NCBI RefSeq assembly: GCF_011397635.1
Contig: NC_064770.1
Coordinates: forward strand, 20,429,707-20,493,706
Source of the DNA: Epinephelus fuscoguttatus
Lineage: Eukaryota > Chordata > Actinopteri > Perciformes > Serranidae
DNA: 64,000 nucleotides
Direction: 5' to 3'
A program made the position numbers and the translations under genes. How positions within the stretch are numbered: position 1 is the first letter of the stretch; each line of letters opens with the position of its first letter. The notes under the pieces were generated by a model. That model was not told where the DNA came from. It made no database searches and saw only the letters and a list, made by a program, of their open reading frames with translations. Positions 11,270 through 41,146 of this stretch are shown here, one piece after another.

Positions 11270-13831
11270 TTATTTTCTATAAAAGAGATGAGTTTATTCA
11301 ATGATCATAACAGACTGAATCAGAGACCTCGATAGACCACTCACATACCAAACAATAAATCGAGGAAAATGTTTGAAACAAAACCCCCAAAACAGAACAA
11401 ATGTAACACAAAATAAAATACCTGAATAAAGCAAACTCTGGGCTGAGCTGCAGGTCAGCACATTCTCTGTAGAACTCATGGCACATTATGTCCAACAGTT
11501 ATCGTGAAAAGGAAAGAGGCTAAAAGGAATGAAGGTTTTTTTTTTGTTGTCTAACCCTTTTCAAAAACCAGTCTAATAATAAAAATTCTATATTCATATA
11601 TGGTGGACTTCATAGTGAATTAGAAAGGTGACTTTAAGCACAGGAACAAGTTCTCCTGAAGTACTGTTTATCTGTTTACGCTCCTCATCAATAGAATGCT
11701 TATCTACATCGGGGAACATGCCTCCTGCACCACACACTTTAATATATATATAAAAAAAAAAAAAAAAAAAAAAAATCAACAAAAACAAAACACACAGTCA
11801 CGCAGCCCTCCAAATTTACACAGTCACACTCACAGACCAAACGCTAGTGTGGCAACGCTGAAACATATCTACCTAAAATCCGCTGATTGAACAAAATGAG
11901 AAAGTTGTTGTCAGATGTGTACACTCATAGAAGTCCAGCTAAAACTAAATTTAAAACCCGAATATTGACAACGGGTAAAATATAAAACGCTGTCTTTTCC
12001 TTTTTTTGTTTCTTTTTTTTTTAAATTACTTTTTTATTTTTTTACACAAACTCTTTCAAAAATCTCCCTCCCCGTTCAAATATTACACCACCCAGTCCTG
12101 ACCTGCCCCTTTTTCTAAACCCCCCCACCCCCTCAAAGTGTAATATAAGCCAACGAGAATTGCAATACAATACAGGCACTGGAGAAAAAACACCATAAGA
12201 GACGAGTGAAGAGGACGAGATGCATTCAGATTTCGGCCCGTCCCCGATCCAAACAATGTCTCCGAGAACAGAATTATAACTCACATCCACTATTTATCGA
12301 ACAAGAACAAAGCATAAAAATCAAAACTGTTTTTTCAGAGTTTTCTGCTTCTTAACTTTTGTCTTTTTATTTTGTACTCTTGACAGTGTGCCCTCTGTGA
12401 ATTAGAAGACGATGTGATGCGACTCCTTCCAGTCCCTTCAGCTATTTTGCTTTCTTTCTTTTTTTTTAAACTAAACCTGATTCAAGTTAACAGCTACAGA
12501 AAGTGTTTGTCTTATTCCCCTGATTGTTCCCGTCCTGCCTCGAGCGCTCTGCCTGTTGACATTTGATCAAAATGTCGAGGTAAGATCAGAGCGCACACGG
12601 AGGGAGCAGCGAGGGGCTCCTTATCTTCTCGTTTTTTTTTTTTTTAACTGATCCATTAGTGTGACTGTTGCAAACAGGCTGATGATATCCAACGTTATGT
12701 CTCGAAGTGTAATACAATAAATGGTGCAAAACTTGTAGTGAAATATTCCAACTAAAGCTTTCCCCCCTTCTCTTCAGCTAACAAGTTCCTGTTGTAGCTT
12801 TAACTAAAAAAAAAAAAAAAATACAAGGCAGGATGAAAACTTGATTCTGTTTTTGATAAATACTTGCTGGATCTATGTTAATGCATATATTCAGGGTTGT
12901 TTTTTGACACTAGCTACCTACCATGTTTTAGGACAAGTAATTTAGCATAAAAGATAATGGGTTTGTTTGGCATAGACATAGGTGGTGGAGTGTGATGGTG
13001 CGATTCAAAGACCTAAAGAGGAAAAAAGAAAAAGAAAGATCCAAAATAAACAGTTATCGTAGTATAAGAAAATACTTCTTTACAGTAGATACTAGATGAT
13101 GAAAAAAGGTCTGCTCCTACTCCTGGTTGTAAATGTTATTGGTTTGTCCATGTGTGCAGGCCACAGAACATAATGGTCTGTTTAGGAAAAGAGGTGTAAG
13201 GCAAACTGTACCTTCTCTGCTGAGAAATATACATGATTTACAGTGTGGAAGTTGCCCTGCCCGCCCGCCCTGCCCACCCCCGATCCATATCATTTGTTCA
13301 CTTACAACAATCAAAACAAAACAGAACATAAAAGACCAGTCTTCTTCACCACCTCAGACATCTGGCAGTTTCAAAAACACCTCTGCGCAGTCTGTCAGTA
13401 CATTATCAGAGCATTTTCATAGTTATTGGGATGTCCTTACTCTTGCGATTTATCGTTGCGCCCACAAACATTGTTAAGAAGCAAGTGACAAAGGCAACTG
13501 TGCCGACAGGGGTCCTCTGCTTCCCGTTACGAGATGTCTGGCAGGCGATTCCCAGGAAATGACATCCAGAACAATGAGACTGTCCCCCGTTGTGTTGTGG
13601 GTGTGTGTGTGTGTTCAGTCCACAGGGGCACAGCGACATGTGAGCGCCCGTCCAGCGTTTGTACTCCGAGGGCCCGTCACATCTACATAACAGTCCGTGT
13701 CCCTCTGTGGTGCATGTTCGCCAAATCTCTCTTTAGAGGAAGTTTACATTATCAAAGTTTTTTCTTTCTTCTTTTTTTTTTTTTCTTTTTAGGTGTTTTT
13801 TTTTGCAGTTACGTTTCCGTTGCTCCTCTAC
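11270..13831 (-). other. brd4: Probable BRD4 3' untranslated region
   Basis: Downstream of the BRD4 stop codon (13832-13834) there is no other gene on the minus strand. Minus-strand AATAAA signals occur at 11293-11298 and 11261-11266, which could end the transcript. The region is rich in T and A runs (11755-11775, 12003-12022, 12804-12819) as is common in UTRs. The exact 3' end cannot be set without transcript data. Confidence 0.45.
11293..11298 (-). terminator. Candidate polyadenylation signal of BRD4
   Basis: AATAAA on the minus strand; a second copy lies at 11261-11266. Confidence 0.4.
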
Positions 13832-28939
<15,108 letters not shown>

Positions 28940-31439
28940 CTGGTGAGAGAATAAAAAGGATACAGTCATTGGCATATTTAAAAACAGTCTACAATAAATC
29001 TCTCTGTTTTGTCTTATTTAACAAAACTTAATTGGAATCATTGATCAGTGCATAGTTAATTATACTCAGATGTCTTGCTTATTGTAATTCCACTTCAAAA
29101 GGTTGTAACATACTGGTCATTGACCACCATTGGAGCAGCCAATGCACTGTGCACCCATCTGTATTGGGAACACCTCAATGAAATCGAAACATAGAAAGCT
29201 ACATGATACCCTGGGTGTAGTATTTCAAAACATTCAATTCAGATCCAAAATATCCGGGTTGAATTAAAGCTAAAAATGGGTACTTCAAAAACAGGAGATG
29301 CAATCCTCATCCCACAAATTAGGATGTGAATTTGTGGTTAAATCACAATTTGTTTGGGGTATTTCAAAACACTAAATTGGGGATTAAGATTTCACTAAAT
29401 GTGTGAATGAATGAAACCACTTCAAGGTGGATGTGGAGACTTGGGACACATGGCATATATTTAATTATTCTTTTACTCAGTGCTTGCATGTTAAAGAAGT
29501 ACGGTCTATGCAAAAGCAATATTCTTTCTAAATTTAACAATTAACCAATAAAATATTTTCAATTAATTGCCAAACAACAAAAAAACAACTCTTAGCTGTT
29601 GCAAACTGCAACATCATTCTTGCCTGCATCGTGCCTCATAATATCACCAAAGAATGCTAGGCTCCTCACTGTGATGGAGGGGGTGATCGTTCACAGCCCT
29701 GAGTAGAGTGCCCTGACCTACTGATGGCAGCACTGCGACCAGATGGACCAGCTGGACAGTCAATAAGAGTCGCTCTGGTGAACCCGTATTTTATTCAGGG
29801 TCTTTTGATTGATAAAACCAGTAGCACGCTGACAACACAGCTTTGCGTTTTATATTTTGTTTTATTCAGTGAAGAAGACATTTAACTGGTAACACTAAAG
29901 ATAATTACACAATACACCTTAAATTACTTTTCTTAAATCCAAAATGCCACAGAGGGAGAAAACAATAAAAATTACAGGGATTGTTAGACCAGATACATTA
30001 CTCATAAACCAATTATCAAGATCATTGTCATGGATTTATTAAGAGACCTGGATTCAGCATTGAAGGTGGGACCCTGTTCACTCCGAAAGTTGCTCTGTGA
30101 CACATGAAGCCAAACAAGCTACATTTCCATGGTATGAAATTACCCAGATATTTGGTGCACATCACTGGGCCCATGGAGCAAACACACTACAGACTTCCAC
30201 CAGTCGAGCCGGCTATTTCAAGTTTAGTGCCCCTCTACCTTAAATAGGGATAAAATTAGTTACTTCTGTCACCTTTGATAGAGACTTCAGTCTGCAATGT
30301 AGTTCATGCACTTCTCTCATAAATGAAAGAATTATACAGCAACACTGGGCTTCATGATTAAATAAAGTATATTGAGTAGGGCTGTCAAAGTTAACACATT
30401 AATAATATTTTGATGCGCGATTAACCATGTACCTTCTATAATTATGACCCTTGGCCCCAGAAAATCACAGTTTATGCTATGGCCATGTAAAGTACCTAAT
30501 CTTTTAAGGGCTTTCTTTCACAAAAAGGTACACTTTAAATATATCTCTGGTCAACAGTTTAAACACTATTGTAAATCAGCGAACCGTGTGTATTAAACCG
30601 CATTTCGTACGATATTATTAACTCTTACTGGTGTTGCAGAGCTAAACGTGAATTAAACTGACAAACTTAAAAAAAAAAAAAAGGATGACAATTTGAACAC
30701 AGCTTTTCATTCTGCCTGTGTTCAGTGCCCATGTTATAAAGGCATAGTTACGCTCCAACCAAAGTGCTTGTCAGATGGTCAAACTGACACTCCACACTAT
30801 TACGACATCTGAATTGGAGAGTGGCATTGTCAGTCAATTAGTGTAACTTTCAGAAACTGACAATCACACCAATTTCATGCATCGCAGAATTTAGGAAGCC
30901 AACGTTTAAACCTTTTCTTCAGGTTCTTTTTTCGCTCTTTACACAGCTACTTCCTGCTCATTTCATGTCCATCCAAGTGAAACACTATGAATAAAAAGGA
31001 ACGTGTGCACTGCTATTGCCATGTTTAAATGATTCATTGTATCTTGCCTCGTTCTACGATGGTCAGATTTTCACACCGCCTTTGACTGTAGCTGTTTAGA
31101 GCAGCTATAACACTTTTTCCTTCTGATGTGGTCAGACCACACATTGCACAAACTAGTTGTTCTCGAGCATTCCCCTTGCCGTAAGTGTGATAATACACTC
31201 TGAGGTGTCTATTATACAGATAATAATTAACCTAGCAAAGTTCTCATCTCTCTTCTCAGTTTTTTTCTGGCAAGGAATTATTTGAGAAGCTTGATACAAA
31301 GATTGCTGGAAAAATATGATACCACATGGTTGTATGAATTTGCCAACTAGTGAGATTGCAGTTTACATCCATGTTGGTCCAGACTTTGTACGTAGCTGTG
31401 ACAGAAGGCAATGCTTAAATATGGATGTCTCTGCGAAGA

Positions 31440-31960
31440 AGCTACAAATTTCTAAAACGTGGACACTTCACACACATCTTAAACAGCAGCAAGATTTATA
31501 CAATCAGCACAGTTTCAAGGTGGGCACACAAGATTAGAGTCACCAATCTAGTATCTAACGGTCTCCCCTTTTGTTCCAAGTTATGATGTTATGATGCTGA
31601 ATAACGGCCAGAAAAGTATTTTTTCAGAACATTATGATGTCACAAATGTCATCACTTCTGCATTTTATTCTATTAAACATTTGAGTGAAATTTGGTCATG
31701 ATTAGCACATGAATTTTTGATTTATGGCCATAAACTTGTTTAGTGAGGACACAGTGACCTTTGACCACCAAAATCTAATCCGTTATGTGTTGTCTGTGCC
31801 AAATTTGAGGAAATTCCCTCAAGGCATTCTTGAGAGATCAAGTTCATGAGAATGGGACGTACGCTCGTACATATGGATGTACAGACAGATGGAGGGACAA
31901 TCAGATAACATTATGTCTCAGGCTACAGCTGTCTCCAGCCACAGCTTTCACCAACATGGT
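31440..31960. repeat. Dispersed repeat, copy B (shared with 9200-9500)
   Basis: Co-linear with 9200-9500 and extending further, with 'gaggaaattccctcaaggc' and 'gttcatgagaatgggac', blocks known from memory in many fish genomes. No protein frame. Confidence 0.75.
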
Positions 31961-32159
31961 TTGAGTCATTTTTCATAGAAAAGCACTATAAAAGTACCCC
32001 AAAATACTCTTACTGCAGCTTTTTACGTTCAGATATTGGCAGCTTTACACACTCTCCCGTGACAGTGAACTAAAACCCTTTGGCGTGTGTACGAAACAAA
32101 ACATTAGATGACGTAATTTTGGGGTTTGGGCGAGACAGACCGACATTTTTCAACATTTT

Positions 32160-32255
32160 AACACATTTTTCGATGAAATGATTAGTCGACTAATCGAAGA
32201 AATAATCGACAGATTAGTCGAGAATGAAAATAATCGTTAGTGGCAGCCCTAGACA
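32160..32255. repeat. 'TCGACTAATCG' repeat end
   Basis: 'gattagtcgactaatcgaag' with 'agattagtcgag' and closing 'gttagtggcagccct' is a common fish repeat terminus. A related and more degraded one is at 39265-39370 ('actagggctgattattttc'). Confidence 0.55.
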
Positions 32256-34794
32256 GAACAAAACCAGGTCTCAACCATGCCAGACCGAATGCAGCTGTCC
32301 CTCCCGGCTTCCTTACAGCTAAAATGGCGGTGAAAAATAACACAAACAGCAGAGTTATTAATTTTGTACGGTGCCTGACTTTGGTGGATCATAACACATT
32401 GAGTCTGGATTTAATCTGCGATGCTGTGATTTGAAATGAGACCTAACTTTTCTGTGGATGTCAATTTTTGAGCCACTACAAAGGGCAAAATATGGCCTGC
32501 AATAGACTGGGTAAGACTTGTTGTTAGCTGAGCCGGCTTCTGGAACTGCAGCCCCTACCGGCTGGTTCAGAGGGGTCAGCAGTCAGTGACGGTATGAAAG
32601 AGTCAATAAAAAAGGTTTTTCAACAACTGTGAATCACTGCAACTGTAAGAGGTATTTAGTATAGTCATAAATCTGCACACAAAATACTAGGCTGATTGGC
32701 CCAGTAGTATTTGAGAACAGCTGCCGACAGAACATTCATAGCACCCAAACATTTATCATCCCAGTATTCGACACATCTGGGTGATGCCATGAAATGTGCG
32801 TTAGCGTGTTGGGATGTGCCTCCATCCACAGACACGATAACGGTGGAGAAATGCTGACACACCATCCTTGTCTTCTACACAATTCTCTTTCTGTTGTTGT
32901 AGCTGACCCGGAACCCACTAGCGGGTCTTCCTGCTGCGGCGTTTCATTCGCGATCGCCACTGTCACTAACTCACACGTCAACCAGTTTGTTGTGCTAACC
33001 TCAGCATTTGTTGCTAATGGCGTACAGCTAGGAATTTCAAGGCAGTGCTTGTGAACTTTGGTTCTATATTAGATGCCTCAACATACATACTCTGTATTCT
33101 GCGTGCAGCTGTGTGCACCGGATCGTGAACCCCACCCTGTGGCGAGTGGAAAAAAATACTTGAACCATGACAGCTTTACAACTTACTGATGTACATTTCA
33201 ATTGAACTGGCAGCAGGGGAACTGTGTGTGCTTCAAGGTGCTAAAAAGAGAAACTCATTTCTACTTTGCAAAAAAAATCTATATACACACACAGAACGCT
33301 TACAAAAGGTTAGAACCGCATGCATGTAATTATGGTGTAAGATATAAAAGTTAATATCATCCTACTACGAATGTTAATTGAAAAATATGAGTGCGCTGTA
33401 TTCAGAAGAGCTCAGAGGTTTAGCTTTGGCTCTGGCATGTGTTTGTGCGCTTTTAGTAGATCTTTGTCTTCCCACTCTGGAAGGACCTGGGAGTGTTTAG
33501 GGATGTGGGTGGGTAGGGGTGGAGGGTGAGGGGGAGTCAGCGTCATCTGGCAGCTGGGGGACTGTGTGTTCCACTCTGCAGAGCTCAGTCCTACATTATG
33601 TCCTCTCCCAGGCAGTCAGGGACATCACATTCAAGATACACACAAAGGCTGTTAAAACAACAAGGCCATATAATAAGCTGGGAATACTAAAAATAGACTT
33701 CTCTAAAAAAAAAAAAAAACACTGATCATAAGGTTGTGAATTCAGGCTTTTATCAGAAACAAGTTAGTCTCCGGGTCTCGCACACTGAAATCCACCCCCA
33801 CAACGGGGCCTGAAAGATAAACACACACCACAGTATAGATCTGTGAGTAATCTCATTCTTGATGAGTCACTTTCTGAGAAGAGGGAAGCAGTTTGTGCAC
33901 CACATGATCGCTGCCTTGGCCCGAGGCACTTGAACACAGTGGAGAATCTGACTAACTGACCAATATGTTGAATGACAACACATGAAAAGAAACACTACCA
34001 GTTTAACACAGATGGTACTTTTGTGGCTGGAAGGAAAAAGACCTCACAAATAAGACCAAAATAAACAAACTCTGAACTTGTCTTGGCCAGAGGCACGAAT
34101 GTGCATGTTGGGCTTATTTCCAGCTCAATACAACAAAACTTTAAAGCTGGGTAACATTGCTGAAAATACACTTGAATATTTCAAAGCTGTGCTGAATTGG
34201 ATTTAAAAGGAGATTAAACAATAATTTAGCAATATTTTATACTAATCAACCTTATGCTGGGTTCAGACTACATGATATCAGCCTGATTGTAGCCTGACAC
34301 AGCAGCCTTTCTGATATTTCCCCTTGGGACTACCACAACAGAGTGAAAAAAGAAAAATGCTGGCATGAAATAGCAGAAGCACTTCAGCAACAAGGTACTG
34401 CCATTAGCATCAAGCTAGCAAAGAACGTAATTCTTCATGATGGAGAGGGATAAAAGGAATAAAATTCACAAATAGTAGCTGGGACTTTACTTGTACAACT
34501 ACAGAGGGTACCAGCTTTATTTGAAAGAGACAACATTAGGCACACACATTTCTCATTCCCTCTGTACTTTTCTATTTTTTGTGTCCTGTGAAATTACCTT
34601 CATACTACTTTCATGCAGTACTTCAAACGTAGCTCCTGCGATCTGGTGGCACTTTATACATAATATTTTTCATTTTTCTAGGGAGTTTACAACATGATTA
34701 GGAACAGTGTGAGCCAATCAGTGGACCCACATTCAGTGCCGTTTGATCAGATGCGTGTATGGGCAGGAAACTTGATACCACAGAGATTGCCACT

Positions 34795-34920
34795 TTGCAG
34801 ACTCTGGCTCCAAGTGACGTCACCAGAGCAAGATGGCAGTGGCCATATCTAAGATATTTTAACTTCACTTATGTGCAGCGGCACAAGTGGAGATATATTT
34901 TTATATAAAGTCTATGGCCT
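34795..34920. repeat. Short dispersed repeat ('caagtgacgtcacca ... gtctatggcc')
   Basis: 'ctccaagtgacgtcaccag', 'caagatggcagtggccat' and terminal 'ataaagtctatggcc' are recognised from memory as a fish short repeat. No coding capacity. Confidence 0.5.
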
Positions 34921-35744
34921 AAAGGCTGTATCAGACAGACCAACTTCCACCCTGGACAACACACCTGGCGCTCTCTCTTTCTCCCTACAAGCCCCGACTG
35001 CTGTAGCAGCAGCTCTCACTCCCATATACAGACAGGTTTCAAGGATGTGAAGTTGAAAGTATGCATGATGGCACACTGGCAGAACCCGAAAGGACCAACA
35101 TAAATGGCCGTCCCAGTGATATCAAAGTTATCAATGTTAATCCATAGGCTACTATGACAGGCAAAGCTTCACTAAGGTGAAGCAGCAGTCCAAAGACAAC
35201 TGGTTCGCAATACATTCATGGTTCAAACTTAACAACGATCGAATGAGCTGCTTGATTTGTAAAATGTATGGAAAGTGATGCAGCTCAAAGAGATGACCAC
35301 TAGAGAGGGAGAGAAAGAGAAAACAGACTACAGCAATGTCGACTGTAGTTCAGAGAATCCAGAGGAGAGCTACAAAATGCAACCTGAGGTAAAAGCAGGA
35401 CAAGGTAGTAGTAAGGGCAGTTAAGGCCCTCCCCTCAAAAAAAGTGTTTACGTGCAGTGTTTTCAATGGGACACACAGGACAAACAAACTGTCCAGGGTC
35501 AACATTAAGGAGCTGTTATTCTAGTCTTATGCAACACAGAAACAGCTGACCCCACCAAACTAGAATGACAACATTTAGGTGAGTTATTAGGAAGAAACAC
35601 TGCTGTCAATGCCAACGTGACAAGCTTTCAGGCTGTAAAAAGTGTTTGTAATTTTATCATTTTTAACACTAAATACTCCTTTTTTCCCCCCACATAAAAA
35701 AAGAAAAAAAAGGGGTCAGTGGGGAAACACATTATCTAGCATTT

Positions 35745-36220
35745 TCTATGACATGAAAGGGAAATTTCGGTTTATTTCAACCTGTCTGCTATCGTCCTAA
35801 ATTTGTTTCAAGTCACTAGTGACATAGAAATAATAGTTAGCATGTTAGCTGTTAGCCTAGATACAGCCGTAGCGTCAGACCTGTTAAAACTTAATTGAAC
35901 AGGCATCCTTTCAAGTGCAAAGTTAGTCCACTAAACAAGCTTTTTCTCCACAAAGACCGCCTCATATCATTAGGATAAATGTCAGAGAACATCTAGAATT
36001 CAGAGTTTACAGTAACGCAATTATGTTCCGCCTCGTTAGTTCACCGCACGGAGCGTTTAACTTGGAAACAACTGCAACTGGCTCAAACGTAATTGATCAA
36101 TATCACCCGGACTACAAACAGCCTAGCACAGGGAACCAGGGCTCTTCCGCTCTCCTTCCAGAGACAACATCTCCGGGGTTTGCCTACAGACTCTACATTC
36201 ACTGAATGTAGAGTCTGTAT
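35745..36220. repeat. Dispersed repeat ending in a near-perfect hairpin
   Basis: Blocks 'gggaaatttcggtttatttc', 'agttagcatgttagctgtta' and 'ccgcctcgttagttcaccg' match a frequent percomorph repeat from memory. The right end is the 36185-36219 hairpin. Confidence 0.55.
36185..36219. repeat. Perfect inverted repeat, 17-nt arms and 1-nt centre
   Basis: TACAGACTCTACATTCA (36185-36201), C (36202), TGAATGTAGAGTCTGTA (36203-36219). Confidence 0.95.
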
Positions 36221-38670
36221 ATAGAGACTAAGGCAACACAGATTCATTTGTTGTATTTGTTACCATATCACCCCTTAAAAGCAAAATTGCTTATAAAACC
36301 CATACACTGAAGGACTCCAGTACATTTGAATGCAAACCAATACAACGATCCTGTAATAAATACTCCCTGTGATTGTCATTTTTTAGAAATTCAGAATTAT
36401 TTTGTAGTCTTTCTAATATTTTGGTCTTTTATATGTGTAACTGGAAATGAAGTGTTGCAAACCCATCTCAATATAATGCAGTTTCATCCAACACCAAGTA
36501 GCCAACAGCCTCAAATGTGTTACTAAATTATTTACAATGTATTGCAGTATATTGCAGCGATATCGTACTGTATTACAGCATATCAGAGTTTCTATTTTTC
36601 TGGTTACTTTGTGTGGACTACCATTGTATCAGTGTGTCTGCTGCAGTCTGAAATACATGTGTCAACTGCAAAGAGCCTTTTGTTAAGATTGAAATGTGAC
36701 AGATACTGCTGGGGGTAAAGGTGGTAATTAAACGCAAATTCCTTGTTCTGTTAAAACACTGCAGCTAGTAGACTATTTTAGTTGTTGACAAAGTCTAGAA
36801 GGATGCTGACAGTGAATGACTTCCACGGAAATGTGTTGTGCTACTCTGAATCAATGCCTCCTGGGGACACAGAAGAAGCAGCCTGTATGAAGTGTAACAG
36901 CATTTACCAGAAACACAGGCAGGAGCAGTACAGATGGCTGGGGGCACCAGGCAGACAGACAGACACATGTACGACATTAACAGCCGGCACTATAGACGTC
37001 TTCCACAAGGACAAAGTCAAAAAAAAGTAGCCACAATATAAGCCTGGTCCAGCTGGCCTCCAGTGCTACATAGAGCAAAGTCTCATCATATACATGCACA
37101 AATACCACCAGATAGTCCTCAACAGCTTATTAAAATCAGCAACAAGCACTCAGACCAACAGTCACTGACATTACAGCACAGCAATGATGACAAGTGTAAA
37201 CACTCTTCTGGGAACACAGAGACAGATGCAATAAATGAGGAAGCATGAACGATGCCTCCTGTAGGATTCAGACATCTGTAGAGCAGGTATACATCTACAG
37301 AGACGATACTCCCAAATAACACCTTGGCTTTCCAATTTGTCAGACTTTGTTATCTGATGTTTGTCTGTATCTGTCTTTCATGCACAGATAATCTATTTGT
37401 GAAAAATACTGAGGTGCAAGACAATCCCACATTGCCTGTGATGACAAGGGAGACGGGTTTAAGCCGATATCTAGACACATCATAGTGGGAAAAGCACAAG
37501 CATATTCAATAACTGATATAATGATATAATAATAACTAAATGATAGCTGCATTCTACTTAGGATAAGCCATGGTATTGTGCATGCTGGCTCACTTAATTA
37601 GCTTACTAAGACACTTAATGGAACTGAGCCATCGCCAATGTTAACAATTTCACCTGTGCTTTTCCTACTAATACAAGTCAAAATGTCTACTGTGAAAAAG
37701 GTCCTAACATGCTAAATTCATCAAGAGCATGTGTTACTATGATGATAAACTCTTAATGATGGCAGGATCGCTTGAAAAATACACACTTTGAGAGGCATGT
37801 TTTCAAGAAATCCCTTCCATTCTCTCTTTGCTCCCCAGAAACCATTATAATGACATGCAAAAGGTTTTCATTAATGTTAAGATACGTCGATTACTGTCTA
37901 AATCCTAATGAAAACACAGTCATGTACGGAGTTAAACCTCACTGAAACCCAAAACTGATGATCATAGACTGGTGTTTCCCCTTGGATTTCTTCCAGCAGC
38001 AGTGCAGATGTGCATGAGTTTTATTTTGCCCCACTGGGCGCTATTTAACGTCTTCACTGATGTGAAAACAGCTTGTAAAGTTGTAGATGTCAAATATAAT
38101 AAAACGCTTCCCATACTCTAAAATGTAAACTATTAGAAAACAACAGAATATATTGCAGCCTCTACAGAGGAGTTCAGTGTAGTAGTGTGTGTGGCAAGTA
38201 AATAGAAGGACAGTGTGTTTGCACTCGAGACAGGCAGGTGAGCTGGACGTCAGGTTAGAAGTAAACCGTCAATGTAACACTTTGTCAAAACCACCAAACC
38301 AGTGCAGCTACTTTAGCAGCATGTAGAGAAATTTTCTTGCATGTTTTTGCATCTGATCATCTTTGAAACTACTTAGAATGGATATCGGCCAATAATGATC
38401 AGTGGCTGATTAATCGGAGCACCCTTATGGCAGTGTTCAAGTTATAATCCTTGCTTGTCCCTGACTCTGGCTGCTAAAGAAGAAACAGCATGATAAGGGT
38501 GTAGGGGGGACTTTCACATAGTGGCAGTACTAAACATTGAGCAGTGGCGCAGCTAAATACATACACAGGAAACACTGTGGACAGAGTAAGAGGCAGCAGG
38601 CAGTATGACTGTAGATTACACTGTTTTGGTAGTGATTATAAATTGAGTCACCTCCGCATGATGTACACAC

Positions 38671-38990
38671 CCTATTCTATTTTCTCCTGTCAGATCTAGT
38701 TATTGAATTTTGCCAAGGCATAGCCTCTTGCGTAGCCTCACAAACTGTAAGTGCATCATATTGCAATGTCATGTAAGGACAGGCTACAGCAAACATGAAT
38801 GCCATTTAGAGCCTTTCACACAATTGCTGGAGCCAAAAAAACTTTTCACCTATACATTAAGTTAATAACTCATTCTATTCTCTTCTGTCAGATCTAGTTA
38901 TTGCAGTTTGTCAAGTCAACCCCTTGCATAGCTTAACAACCTGTACGTGCATCATGTTCCAGTGTTATGTAAGGACAGTCTCCTGCAGGC
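38671..38990. repeat. Imperfect tandem duplication, period about 200 bp
   Basis: 'ctgtcagatctagttattg' occurs near 38687 and 38887. Both copies continue with 'caag.ca...c.cttgc.tagc', 'gtgcatcat.tt.ca.tgt' and 'atgtaaggacag.ct'. Confidence 0.8.
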
Positions 38991-41146
38991 ATGTCATTTG
39001 GTTGGTTTTAAGGTCTTTTGCACCTATGTGAACAAGGTTGAAGTAATGGCTTCTCTTTGGATGGCTGTTGAAATAATATTGGAAAAAGGAACCTGCTGAG
39101 TCTGTTTTTTCTAGTTCCCTTTACATTTTAGTATGTGACCCTCATTCAGTTATTACCAACTAAAGTGAAGTTAAAATTTTGATTTTTCTTTTTCTTTTCT
39201 CCGATGATAGTCTGTTATTACAACAAAAATGACATATGCTGGTACAGATAGGGCTATAATTAATACTAGGGCTGATTATTTTCATTAGCAATTAATTAGT
39301 ATTTTCTATTAAATAATTGTCCAATCCATAAAATCAGCAATTTTCTGTAAATGCTAGACAAAAACCAGGAATGACACCTTTTGGTCAATTAATGTTAATT
39401 TAACCTGCGAACTTCAAACCCCAATACATTTAAGCTATCCAGAAAGCGCAGCCTCAGGAGTCAACACTTTTGGGTTCATGAACTTTGCAGTGAAGTCAGG
39501 AACATTCTTCAAAGTCAATATTTCAAAAGCACTCATCACATTCAAGTTAAAAAACAGAGGTTTTCAGACCAACCGGTTCTGGGCACTCCATGAGAGGAAC
39601 TGTCCACTGGGGAGCTTCCCTGAGAACTTTATACCTTAAAGGGCTTTTTAATGTTTGCAATTGCACTGTCAGTATGAACACTGTGGTTTACTGTAAGATG
39701 GTCAGTGGTTGATATAGCACTATCACTTTCAACTTCACTGTCAGCCCATTTGTCTGTTTTCTTCTATTCTTTTTCATTTCGAGCTGTTGTTTTTGTTTTG
39801 TGTCATCTGATGTTTCCACAGCTAACAGGCAGCTGCTGCTGCACTGGCTGTGTATGACCAATCACCATCCACTTATATCGAGAGCAGTCACTGTACAATT
39901 ATGTCAGTCATGGTTCCTCTTCTGCTGGGAGAGTAACTACTCTGAAAAGGAAGCTAAAAAAACCCCTTCAAAACAGCATTTTAAGAGCTATGATTGTTCC
40001 TAGTTCTTAAAGTTCAGACACAACAACTAGTGGGGTTCTTTTAAGTATGACATTCCTCCAGTCTGACAAACGCTGATTTAAAATCACCACATATATGTTT
40101 AGATCCCCAATTCCATCAACATTAGAATACTCTGAAACATGCATTGCAGGTTTGTAAACATCAAGAACATCATTTTGCTTTCAATTAACCTTGAGTAATA
40201 TCTGATTTTTATGTCAAAAGTAACTTTAACAAGGTTTTGAATGATATTCAACCAGCCTATACAATAGATTAGTAAACCAATCCTATGGGCTTTCTGTCCT
40301 GATGAAAGAGCAATGTTGGCATTTGAGACTAATCAAGTCTGCAGAAGCCCCCAACAGAGGTCAATCAAGAGGTCCACTTCCTGTTGCTGCATGTCCTACA
40401 TCGCTCCCAGCTCTGGAATAACAGTTGACCTTTGACCTGGACATACATCACTGCAGACTGCTGTGGAATGTTTTCTGGGGAGGAAGTGGCTCTGGTTACT
40501 GGGGTGGGGGATGCACATCTCACACCAGGAAATCTGGTGCTGCATGCAGCTTCACTGTGACTGTCCTACTTGGAAGGGGAGAAAAACATAATAGCAAGAT
40601 GTCTGCATCCCCCATGAAAGTAAACTATTAATCATTCATGTATGGGAGTGGGGGGTGGGGGGCAATTTCAGGCAAAAATGTAGGCCTGCAGATTCCACTC
40701 GAGGCCCTCACTAAGTGTCAGAATGATGGCCTGTGTTTTGCCTGAAAGCAAAGGAATAAATAATTAATGGCACCAGTGACAAGGCCAAGAACACCACTCC
40801 CTGCTTATTCACTCTTTCATAAAACCACCATCAAACCTTCTACTGGGAACAAGTCCACTCTAATGCTACTTTATCTGCCATTACACACCAATTAATTTTG
40901 ATTCCACTGATGTTCTTATTCTTCTTATCCTAAAGTACACCAATGAGGTGAATGGATAAGGACCTCTAAGGACAAAGATGGAGGCGGTCTGTACGGTTAA
41001 GTGACAACTGATGACCATTTGGAATTTGAGCAGTTGAGGAAATATAAACTGACATTGTGCAGAGTTGGTGCAATATTTGTTGTGCATCACTGGGACATCA
41101 ATTATCTGAGTGTTTAAGCACATAGCAGACCATACAAAAGTGTGAT

